DNA from: Bacteroidota bacterium | Lineage (GTDB): Bacteria > Bacteroidota > Bacteroidia > Bacteroidales > FEN-979 | DNA length: 64,000 bases | Direction: 5' to 3' | Assembly: GCA_026391355.1 (NCBI GenBank) | Contig: JAPLDH010000076.1 | Span: 1 to 64,000, forward strand | In this document: piece by piece, positions 36,350-43,943 of the stretch | How the letters are laid out: each line of letters begins with the position of its first letter | Numbering within the stretch: position 1 is the first letter of the stretch | Notes under the pieces: model-generated | What the model was told of the DNA's origin: nothing | What the model saw: the letters and a program-made list of their open reading frames with translations, nothing else | The model's database searches: none | Program-made: the position numbers and the translations under genes

Positions 36350-37504
36350 TCAGTGTTCCGGGAATAATTCAATTATCACATCGTTTAACGGCATTACCCA
36401 AACACCGTTTTTGAGTGGGTATTTGTCCACGACCGGTGCAACAATGATGGCATGATCAATTTCTAGTTCTTCAACCGCTGAATAAAACCCACGGCCGACG
36501 ATGGGAACAGAAGAAGCTTTACATTCAATCGCAATTATTTTTCCTTTTTTTTCCAGCACCAGGTCAATTTCAGCGCCTGCCGGTGTGCGGTAGAACCCAT
36601 AGTCGCCTTCCCATCCGGCCAATAATTGCTCAATTACCATTGTTTCCCAGGAGGGTCCGAAAACAGGATGCCCCAACAGGTCTTCAATGCTCCTTATGTT
36701 CAGCAATGCATGAAGTATTCCGGTATCCCGAAGATAGACCTTGGGCGTTTTAACAACTCTTTTACCGGTATTTGCATCGAATGGCTGAAGGATCCGCAAC
36801 ATATAGGTGTCTCTTAACAAATCAAGGTAAATCCTTACTGAAGTATGGCTGACACCAAGAGATTGGCCCAACCTGGATAAATTACTGAGCTGACCCTGTT
36901 GATGGGCACACATCATCCAGAGTTTCCGCATGGTCTCGGGGGGATAGCCAAACCCAAGAAGAGCCAGATCCTGCTCAAGGAAAGCGCTTATAAAACTTCG
37001 CCTCCACTGAAAACTTATTTCATCATCCACTGCCAGAAAACTGCGCGGGAAACCACCCCGCAACTGAAATCCGAAAAGTGATTCTTTTTTTGTTTCTATA
37101 AACTGGAATGGTGTGAGTTCCTGGTATACCAACCTTCCGGCCAGCGATTCTGAACTTTGATGTATCAATTCCCGTGAAGCGGATCCAAGAATCAGGAACT
37201 GTCCATTGCTGTTGTTGGCATCGATCACCGAACGTAAAATTTGAAAAAGTTCCGGAATACGCTGAATTTCATCCAAACAGATCAATTTTCCTGCATGAAG
37301 ATGAAAAAAAAGTCCGGGATCTCTCAGTTTCATCCGGTCCTCAGGATTTTCCAAATCCAGAAATATTGCTCCCGGATAATCTTTTAAAAGATGCCTCGCC
37401 AGTGTCGACTTGCCACATTGACGAGGACCAAGGATGGCAACTGCCGGAAAATTCTCAAGATATTTTTTTATCCTTGCTGATTCAATCCGCTGAATATATT
37501 GCAT
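36350..37504 (-). CDS. AAA ATPase with DUF4143 (AAA_14 family)
   Basis: The 384-aa protein has an AAA_14 domain (about 12-145: Walker A LGPRQCGKSTLARHLL, Walker B FLDLENPEDR and ICLDEIQRIPELF, sensor LGSASREL) and a DUF4143 domain (about 190-350) with a nuclease-like IDLVLEKKGKIIAIECKAS. The family is abundant and its function is unknown. The ATG at 37504 is chosen because the -7 box TATCTTTG sits only 13 nt before it, which makes a nearly leaderless transcript; an in-frame TTG five codons earlier overlaps the promoter. Confidence 0.85.
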   Translation of the reverse strand: MQYIQRIESARIKKYLENFPAVAILGPRQCGKSTLARHLLKDYPGAIFLDLENPEDRMKLRDPGLFFHLHAGKLICLDEIQRIPELFQILRSVIDANNSNGQFLILGSASRELIHQSSESLAGRLVYQELTPFQFIETKKESLFGFQLRGGFPRSFLAVDDEISFQWRRSFISAFLEQDLALLGFGYPPETMRKLWMMCAHQQGQLSNLSRLGQSLGVSHTSVRIYLDLLRDTYMLRILQPFDANTGKRVVKTPKVYLRDTGILHALLNIRSIEDLLGHPVFGPSWETMVIEQLLAGWEGDYGFYRTPAGAEIDLVLEKKGKIIAIECKASSVPIVGRGFYSAVEELEIDHAIIVAPVVDKYPLKNGVWVMPLNDVIIELFPEH

Positions 37505-37516
37505 AGATTTTTTTTG

Positions 37517-37524
37517 CAAAGATA
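37517..37524 (-). promoter_or_regulatory. -7 box TATCTTTG for the DUF4143 ATPase
   Basis: TATCTTTG read on the minus strand, ending 12 nt before the ATG at 37504. The rest of 37525-37693 is AT-rich with fragments such as attttgccatttt that recall the palindromes near 54 kb. Confidence 0.6.
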
Positions 37525-37693
37525 CGTTTTAACAAAGCAATTTGCAAGTTTAACATTCAGATTGTGCTATTGTTTTTTTTATTTTGCCATTTTCCATATT
37601 ACTATTTTAGATTTGTCTTTTCTCTAACTATTAACCAAATCCTATCGGTAACCAAATAAATCATACCGGTTGCTAATTCCTGCTTGAAATTTC

Positions 37694-37723
37694 TTGTGTC
37701 ACATTCAATATTTTGTACCTTTG
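37694..37723 (+). promoter_or_regulatory. Consensus promoter for the acidic unknown gene
   Basis: TTG (37694-37696), exactly 19 nt, TACCTTTG (37716-37723): a full match to the Bacteroidota housekeeping promoter. The start codon is at 37776. Confidence 0.75.
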
Positions 37724-37775
37724 GTTATAACTCCACGCAGATCAATGGCAAAACAACCAATTATAAAAATCCAAT

Positions 37776-38279
37776 ATGCAACGCTCCATCCAACACCTTA
37801 TCGAAGACCTCGAAGAAGCCGCAAACAACCCGCCGGCCTCACCATTTATTGAACCGCCTCCACATCTTGACGACAACCCGATAGCGGCAGAACTGGCGCT
37901 GGTTCCGTTTAAACCCATTTCAGAATGGACAGGAATTGACGAAAATATTTTTCCGGAAATGTACCTGCTATCTGCCGATGATATGACCCGGATCAATAAG
38001 GCCATACTCAACTTGCTGGAAAGTATCGGGGTTGAAATTGTTGACATCCCCGATAATTTTCCCCCCGAACTACTTTATGATGTACTCCGCAGTAATTGGG
38101 ACGAACCGGTTCAATATTTACCTTCTTCGGGTTATGACCTGGAACTATGTACCGGAGATCCTGAAACTTGTCCGTATGGCGAATCATGCAGTTGCAGCAC
38201 ATTTGATGACCTGTTCGATGAAGAAGAACCCCCCGGAGTCAACCCAACAAATTACGAAGAAACAGAACTCCCGTTTTAA
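37776..38279 (+). CDS. Acidic protein of unknown function
   Basis: The 167-aa protein is strongly acidic and Pro-rich, with no signal peptide or membrane segment. Visible features: a helical start (SIQHLIEDLEEAANNPP), a middle WTGIDENIFPEMYLLSADDM and LLESIGVEIVDIPDNFPPEL, a Cys cluster CTGDPETCPYGESCSCS (five Cys, about 132-148), and an acidic tail. The Cys cluster could bind metal; no family is recognised. It has its own consensus promoter and stands alone between two ATPase genes. Confidence 0.7.
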   Translation: MQRSIQHLIEDLEEAANNPPASPFIEPPPHLDDNPIAAELALVPFKPISEWTGIDENIFPEMYLLSADDMTRINKAILNLLESIGVEIVDIPDNFPPELLYDVLRSNWDEPVQYLPSSGYDLELCTGDPETCPYGESCSCSTFDDLFDEEEPPGVNPTNYEETELPF

Positions 38280-38366
38280 GCTTTGAGGTTACTCCGGTTG
38301 ATGGTAACGATAGGCAGGCAGTAGGCAGAGATAATACGGAAAAACACGAATAAAAAATGTAGCGTA

Positions 38367-38414
38367 TTATAAATTATGCAGGAGAAACATTATCTTTGTC
38401 ATGCATAATTATAA
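38367..38414 (+). promoter_or_regulatory. Inverted repeat bracketing a TATCTTTG promoter (possible operator)
   Basis: Arms ttataaattatgca (38367-38380) and tgcataattataa (38402-38414) are inverted copies with one base gap and flank the -7 box TATCTTTG (38391-38398), 10 nt ahead of the ATG at 38424. A dimeric regulator bound here would block the promoter. Confidence 0.55.
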
Positions 38415-38423
38415 AAAAATTGC

Positions 38424-39791
38424 ATGTTCATCAACAGGGATAAGGAAATAGCAAGGCTTCATCAGGCCCTGGCAAATGAAAAAGCCCAATTGATTATTGT
38501 TTATGGCCGGCGACGCTGTGGTAAATCCACTCTTTTACGTTCGGTATTGCCGAAAAATGCAATCTATTTTTCAGCCGACCTTAGAGAAACATCACTGCAA
38601 ATAGGGGCATTGGCAAAACAGATCGACACTTTACTACCTGGCTTTAGCAAGCCCATTTATCCGGATTGGGAAACCATCCTGAAAAGTCTCAATCTTGCTC
38701 TTAAAGCCCGGACGACACTTTGCCTTGATGAATTTCCTTATCTGGTGAAAAATAATCCCGAACTACCTTCAGTAATTCAAAAAATCATTGATGAACAGGG
38801 ACATGACAACTTCAACCTGATCTTATGCGGTTCTTCACAACAGATGATGTATGGTTTGGCGCTCGAAGGCGCATCCCCGCTATATGGCAGAAGCGATGAA
38901 ATCATTCGCATCAAACCTATGGCAGTTAATCATTTGCGTGAATACCTCAACATCTCTTCCTTAGAGACTATTAAGGAATTTGGCGTTTGGGGAGGTGTAC
39001 CACGTTACTGGGAAATACGTAAACAAAGTAATAACTTTGAAGAAGCTATCAGGTATCATGTACTCGACCAATATGGGATATTGTATGAAGAACCGGAGAG
39101 GCTTTTTTCGGACGAGATGCGAACATCCGTTCAGGCCTTTTCTGTATTAAGCTTAATTGGTGCAGGATGTCATAGGATTTCTGAAATTGCCGGAAGACTG
39201 GGAAAACCTACAACACAATTGTCACGTTTGCTGGGATTTCTGACCGACCTTGGGTATATCAGGCGCGAAATCCCATTCGGTGAATCAGTCAGGTCAACAA
39301 AGAAAAGTCTGTATAAAATCGAGGATCCTTTTTTACATTTCTATTTTACATTTCTCGTTCCCAACAAAAGCAAGCTCGAATTTGGACTGATTGATCAGGT
39401 TCTTATGGATATCAGCAGGAATTACGATAAATATTTATCCGGATTATGGGAAGAGTTGTGCAGAAGTGCGGTTCCTTATTTAGAGTGTCAAGGCAACCGG
39501 TTTAACCCGGCTTCACGATGGTGGGGAAATGGCATTGATGGAAAAACCATGGAAATTGATATGATTGCTGAATCAACAGATAAACGCATCTTATTGGTTG
39601 GAGAAGTCAAATGGTCCGACAAAGTATCATTCAACGAAATAAAAAAGTTGCTGGATCGAAAATGTGCTAACCTTCCTATTATCGGAAATAAACGGTTTGT
39701 TAAAGCTATTTTTTTAAAAGAAAAACCAACAATAACCCTTCCTGAAGTTTTTGTTTTCGTGCCAGATGACATTTTAAGTGTAATGTTATAG
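38424..39791 (+). CDS. AAA ATPase of the archaeal-type/DUF234 family
   Basis: The 455-aa protein has an AAA domain (about 1-200: Walker A YGRRRCGKSTLL, Walker B TLCLDEFPYLV, sensor LILCGSSQQMM), a winged-helix region (about 235-285: RISEIAGRLGKPTTQLSRLLGFLTDLGYIRRE) and a DUF234 nuclease-like end (about 340-440: EIDMIAESTDKRILLVGEVKW). Such proteins are frequent in archaea and Bacteroidota; their role, perhaps in mobile-element or DNA maintenance, is unclear. Confidence 0.88.
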   Translation: MFINRDKEIARLHQALANEKAQLIIVYGRRRCGKSTLLRSVLPKNAIYFSADLRETSLQIGALAKQIDTLLPGFSKPIYPDWETILKSLNLALKARTTLCLDEFPYLVKNNPELPSVIQKIIDEQGHDNFNLILCGSSQQMMYGLALEGASPLYGRSDEIIRIKPMAVNHLREYLNISSLETIKEFGVWGGVPRYWEIRKQSNNFEEAIRYHVLDQYGILYEEPERLFSDEMRTSVQAFSVLSLIGAGCHRISEIAGRLGKPTTQLSRLLGFLTDLGYIRREIPFGESVRSTKKSLYKIEDPFLHFYFTFLVPNKSKLEFGLIDQVLMDISRNYDKYLSGLWEELCRSAVPYLECQGNRFNPASRWWGNGIDGKTMEIDMIAESTDKRILLVGEVKWSDKVSFNEIKKLLDRKCANLPIIGNKRFVKAIFLKEKPTITLPEVFVFVPDDILSVML

Positions 39792-39909
39792 TAGATGAGT
39801 TGGGTAATTTATCAAATAAAAACTACTATCAGCTAAGTGTAAAAATACACTAAGGTTTGTGAATTTCTTAAAAATTGTTAATTTCACGGCAATGAATAAC
39901 AAATAGTTA

Positions 39910-39917
39910 TATCTTTG
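39910..39917 (+). promoter_or_regulatory. -7 box TATCTTTG for the adenylate cyclase
   Basis: TATCTTTG 62 nt before the ATG at 39980; no well-spaced TTG is evident. Confidence 0.5.
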
Positions 39918-39979
39918 TATTAAATCAGTCTAAATAAAAATAGAATACATCATCCTGTTTTCTGAAATATAAGCACCCA

Positions 39980-40897
39980 ATGAAAAAAGTGCTATTTCTC
40001 ATCATCGTCATTGCAGTCATATCGAGTCAATCATTTGGTCAAAACCAGAGACAAAAGGAAATTGACTCCCTCGGCTTCGTTTTAAAAACCGCAAAAGCAG
40101 ACACAACCAAAGGAAAAACGCTGAATGCGCTTCCTTTCGAATTAATATTTACCGGATTAGGCATCCTCTTGCTGGTCGGTGGATTATTGAGCAGGTTACG
40201 ATATATAAGGAGGACGACAGCCATCATTCAAAAAGAAAAAGAGCGTTCAGAGGCTCTGCTGCTCAATATCCTTCCTGCAGAGATCGCAAGGGAACTCAAA
40301 GAAAAAGGGAAAGCCGACGCAAAGGATTTCGAGGAAGTCAGTGTCCTCTTTGCCGATTTCGAGGATTTCACAGTCACCTCTGAAAAACTGTCGGCTCAGG
40401 AACTGGTTGCTGAGATCCACGCATGTTTCGAAGCTTTTGATGGAATCATCGGCAAGTATGGTATAGAGAAGATCAAAACCATAGGGGATGCTTATATGGC
40501 AGCAGGCGGGTTACCCATACATTTTCCGGATTCGGTAAAAAACACGGTTAAAGCTGGTCTGGAAATGCAGGAGTTCATGATCATGCGAAAGCAGAAACGG
40601 GAAACACAAGGTTTTCTCGCTTTTGATATGAGACTTGGCATTCATACGGGTCCCCTGGTTGCAGGAATAGTAGGGGTGAAAAAATTTCAGTATGATATAT
40701 GGGGCGATACGGTAAATGTTGCTGCCCGGATGGAAGACAATGGAGAGATCAGGAAGGTCAACATTTCACAGTCCACCTTTGAATTCATTAAAGAGGATCC
40801 TTGGTTTTATTTTGAATATCGCGGTAAAATCGAGGCGAAGCACAAAGGCGAACTTGATATGTATTTTGTTGCAATCCCAAACCATTCAGTTATATAA
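39980..40897 (+). CDS. Membrane class III adenylate cyclase, apparently lacking its TPR region
   Basis: The 305-aa protein has a signal peptide or first helix (1-20), a short periplasmic segment ending KADTTKGKTLNALP, a membrane helix (about 54-74), a coiled linker and a class III cyclase domain (about 110-300). Metal sites appear in LFADFEDFT and TIGDAYMA; adenine-selecting Lys and Asp are in EKIKTIGD and QYDIWGD; the transition-state Asn/Arg are in VNVAARM. It should make cAMP from ATP. Relatives in this phylum normally carry several TPR repeats between the signal and the helix; here only the first fragment (EIDSLGFVLKTAKADT) is left, implying an in-frame internal deletion. Confidence 0.88.
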   Translation: MKKVLFLIIVIAVISSQSFGQNQRQKEIDSLGFVLKTAKADTTKGKTLNALPFELIFTGLGILLLVGGLLSRLRYIRRTTAIIQKEKERSEALLLNILPAEIARELKEKGKADAKDFEEVSVLFADFEDFTVTSEKLSAQELVAEIHACFEAFDGIIGKYGIEKIKTIGDAYMAAGGLPIHFPDSVKNTVKAGLEMQEFMIMRKQKRETQGFLAFDMRLGIHTGPLVAGIVGVKKFQYDIWGDTVNVAARMEDNGEIRKVNISQSTFEFIKEDPWFYFEYRGKIEAKHKGELDMYFVAIPNHSVI

Positions 40898-40922
40898 TGG
40901 CAGGAGTGTTATACCATTTTGC

Positions 40923-40930
40923 TATCTTTG
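40923..40930 (+). promoter_or_regulatory. -7 box TATCTTTG for the MFS/GMC pair
   Basis: TATCTTTG 36 nt before the ATG at 40967; consistent with one transcript for the transporter and the oxidoreductase. Confidence 0.5.
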
Positions 40931-40966
40931 TTACGGAGATAAAATCCAAAACAAACCCTGAATCTC

Positions 40967-42274
40967 ATGCCAGACCCTGCTGACTTATTATTTTCTGATG
41001 TACAGCCTAAGCTTCTTAACGAATACGAAAAATTAACCTCCCGTCATTATAAGATACTGGCCATGAGCTGGGCGGGATGGGTATTTGATTTCTATGACCT
41101 GATCCTCTTTACTTTTTTGCTGATCCCCATCTCCGTCGAGTATCATTTTACAGATCTGCAGATGTCGTATGTGCTTGGGGCCAGCCTGGCTGCAACAGCA
41201 ATAGGAGGGGTGATCTTCGGGATACTTTCTGATCGTTACGGCCGCCGGCCTATACTGCAATGGACCATCCTGACCTATTCCATCGGTTCCTTTCTATCTG
41301 GACTATCCGGCAGTTTCTGGATGCTGATGATCTTCCGGATACTTACCGGGTTGGGTGTCGGAGGAGAATGGGGTACCGGTCAGACCTATATCGGTGAAAC
41401 ATTTCCTGCAAAGGTCCGCGGGCGCTATTGCGCCATGATGCAAACCGGCGCACCTATTGGAATTGCCCTTGCTTCGGTCGTGGGTGGACTGATCTCACCA
41501 ATCATAGGCTGGAGAGCCTGTTTCTTTGTCTCTATTCTTCCTGCCATCCTGGTGCTGTTTATCAGAGGGTATTTACCTGAATCCGATCTCTGGTTACGCC
41601 GGAAAAAGGTTATTAAATCAGGCATTGAAACAATCATGGGAAATGTAACCACTGGTATTCAGCAAATTCGGCTGCTCTTTTCAACAGCCAACCGGAAATA
41701 TTTTATCCTCGGACTGGTTTTGGCGATCTTCGACATGTCAGCATACTGGCTGACTTACTCCTGGATGCCGGGTTATCTTCATAGCGAACGACACTTTACA
41801 CTTACCAAATCGGCCATCTGGATCCTGGTAACGCAAACAGGCGGATTTCTCGGTTACCTGATTTTCGGAGTGGTGGCAGACAAATTTGGAAGACGGCCGG
41901 CCTACAGTATTTATTCGGTTATCATGGCGCTGGGATTGGTCATGGTGACCATTTTCTGGGATTACATTGTGATATACCCCTTCATCATCCTTGCATTTAT
42001 GTTCATGGTAGGATTTGGTACAGGAATGTTTGGCGGGTTCGGCTCCTTGTTTTCAGAGCTGTTCCCGACCTCCATCCGCAGCACAGCCATGGGATCTGCA
42101 TTCAATCTTGCACGCGGTATCCAGTTTTTTACCCCGGTTGTTATTTCCATAATTGCAGTGCGTTTTGGCCTGGGTGGAGGGATCTCGCTGGCAGCTTTAT
42201 TTGCACTGCTAACCGGAGCCTGGATCTGGACCTTCCCGGAAACCAGGGAAAAAAAGTTGTACCCGGGGGATTAA
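40967..42274 (+). CDS. MFS transporter (sugar/metabolite:H+ symporter-like)
   Basis: The 435-aa protein has twelve predicted membrane segments. The loop-2 signature GILSDRYGRRP (about 84-94) and its repeat GVVADKFGRRP in the second half are the classic MFS motifs; GWVFDFYDLILFTFLL in helix 1 and FRILTGLGVGGEWGTG resemble the SHS/MHS metabolite-proton symporters. The substrate cannot be read from the sequence. The GMC oxidoreductase follows after 34 nt, so the transported compound may be its substrate or product. Confidence 0.88.
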   Translation: MPDPADLLFSDVQPKLLNEYEKLTSRHYKILAMSWAGWVFDFYDLILFTFLLIPISVEYHFTDLQMSYVLGASLAATAIGGVIFGILSDRYGRRPILQWTILTYSIGSFLSGLSGSFWMLMIFRILTGLGVGGEWGTGQTYIGETFPAKVRGRYCAMMQTGAPIGIALASVVGGLISPIIGWRACFFVSILPAILVLFIRGYLPESDLWLRRKKVIKSGIETIMGNVTTGIQQIRLLFSTANRKYFILGLVLAIFDMSAYWLTYSWMPGYLHSERHFTLTKSAIWILVTQTGGFLGYLIFGVVADKFGRRPAYSIYSVIMALGLVMVTIFWDYIVIYPFIILAFMFMVGFGTGMFGGFGSLFSELFPTSIRSTAMGSAFNLARGIQFFTPVVISIIAVRFGLGGGISLAALFALLTGAWIWTFPETREKKLYPGD

Positions 42275-42308
42275 TAGGCAACTTAGAAACATTGAAAAAG
42301 AAAACCAG

Positions 42309-43889
42309 ATGGAACTGAAAGAATCTTACGATTATATCATCATTGGTTCCGGGTTTGGAGGCTCTGTTTCTGCGTTGCGGTTGGCAGAAAAGGGATACTC
42401 TGTTCTGATTATTGAAAAAGGAAAGAAATACAGTTGTACCGATTTTCCGGAAACAAACTGGAATGTCCGCAAATGGTTCTGGGTACCGCGAATAAAATTA
42501 TTTGGTATTCAAAAATTGACTTTTTTCCGTCATATCACCATTCTCAGCGGTATTGGTGTTGGTGGTGGTTCATTGGTGTATGCAAATACATTACCAAAGC
42601 CCAAATCCGCTTTTTTCAATCAGGGTTCATGGGCCGGTTTGGAAAACTGGGAATCAGAATTGGCTCCTTTTTATGAAACAGCCTCTAAAATGCTGGGAGC
42701 GGCTGAAAACCCGCTTCTGGCGGAAAGTGACCTGGCGCTGCAAAAACTGGCGCAACAGATCAACAGATCCGGTTGCTTCGCCCCAACAACAGCAGGGGTG
42801 TTCTTCGGAGAACCTGATAAAACGGTAAAAGATCCTTATTTTAACGGGAAAGGCCCGGAAAGGAAAGGCTGTATCCATTGTGGTGCCTGCATGACAGGCT
42901 GCCGGCAGAATGCGAAAAACTCTCTCGATAAAAACTATCTTTACCTGGCGCAGGATCTCGGTGTGGAAATTCTTCCTGAACATGAAGTTACTGAGGTAAA
43001 ACCGATTGGAGAGCGGGGAGAGAAAGGGTACGCGGTTACATTCAGACAATCAACAAAATATTTTTCCCGTAAGAACAAAATAACCTCAAATGGAGTCATA
43101 TTCTCGGGAGGTGTCCTGGGAACAGTTCCGTTGCTCTTAAAACTCAGAAAATCGACATTGCCCTTTCTGAGCCCGCGTGTCGGAGATATGATCCGGTCGA
43201 ACAATGAAGCGTTGATCGTAAATACAACGATTAATAAGAATCCGGAACTGCATAAAGGGCTTGCCATCGGTTCAATCCTTGAACTTGACGAGAACAGTCA
43301 CCTGGAACCGGTCAGGTATGGTGAAGGTTCAGGTTTCTGGCGAATTACCATGATGCCCATGGTAAGTGAACCGAATTTCTTCAAACGCATCATAAAGCTG
43401 ATCATTTTGCTTTTTAAATATCCAATTACATGGTTAAAGATTTTATTTGTCAGGGATTATGCCAAAAGCTCTTCCATCTTATTATTCATGCAGCACCTTG
43501 AAAGTACCCTGAAATTAAGGAGAGGGGTTTTCGGTACCAATACAAGGGTCGAAAAAGGGAAAGCCCCCACGCCATTTATCCCGGAAGCGCACTCTATAGC
43601 ACAGGCCTATTCAAAAATTATCAATGGAAAGCCACAGGTTATCATGACAGAGACCATTACAGGGATCCCTTCGACAGCGCATATACTGGGAGGGTCCTGC
43701 ATGGGGAAAACAAAGGAAGATGGCGTGATCGACAGTAACAATCACGTTTTCGGCTACGAAAACATGTATGTCTTCGACGGCTCTGTGATCTCAGCAAATC
43801 CCGGGGTGAACCCGGCGCTGACAATTACGGCAATTTCCGAAAGAGGGATTAGTAAAATTCAAAGTGCAAAAAGCAAAATGCAAAATTAG
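42309..43889 (+). CDS. GMC-family FAD-dependent oxidoreductase
   Basis: The 526-aa protein opens with a dinucleotide-binding motif (YDYIIIGSGFGGSVSALRLA) and ends with a GMC_oxred_C region (PSTAHILGGSCMGKTKEDG; VFDGSVISANPGVNPALTITA). A four-Cys insert, CIHCGACMTGC (about 186-196), is seen in cholesterol-oxidase-like and gluconate-type relatives. There is no signal peptide. The last residues (IQSAKSKMQN) are encoded inside one arm of the 43867-43933 hairpin, so the original C-terminus may have been replaced. Substrate unknown, perhaps a sterol-like or sugar alcohol. Confidence 0.88.
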   Translation: MELKESYDYIIIGSGFGGSVSALRLAEKGYSVLIIEKGKKYSCTDFPETNWNVRKWFWVPRIKLFGIQKLTFFRHITILSGIGVGGGSLVYANTLPKPKSAFFNQGSWAGLENWESELAPFYETASKMLGAAENPLLAESDLALQKLAQQINRSGCFAPTTAGVFFGEPDKTVKDPYFNGKGPERKGCIHCGACMTGCRQNAKNSLDKNYLYLAQDLGVEILPEHEVTEVKPIGERGEKGYAVTFRQSTKYFSRKNKITSNGVIFSGGVLGTVPLLLKLRKSTLPFLSPRVGDMIRSNNEALIVNTTINKNPELHKGLAIGSILELDENSHLEPVRYGEGSGFWRITMMPMVSEPNFFKRIIKLIILLFKYPITWLKILFVRDYAKSSSILLFMQHLESTLKLRRGVFGTNTRVEKGKAPTPFIPEAHSIAQAYSKIINGKPQVIMTETITGIPSTAHILGGSCMGKTKEDGVIDSNNHVFGYENMYVFDGSVISANPGVNPALTITAISERGISKIQSAKSKMQN

Positions 43890-43933
43890 AATAATGAATT
43901 ACCTTAAATTTGATTTTTGCATTTTGCTTTTTG
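43867..43933. terminator. Bidirectional hairpin between convergent genes
   Basis: Perfect 19-bp arms, caaaaagcaaaatgcaaaa (43867-43885) and ttttgcattttgctttttg (43915-43933), enclose a 29-nt loop. It is placed between the GMC gene (+) and the S46 peptidase gene (-), and is built from 7-nt units (gtgcaaa, aagcaaa, atgcaaa). Its left arm overlaps the GMC stop region. Confidence 0.8.
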
Positions 43934-43943
43934 ATTTTTGTAT

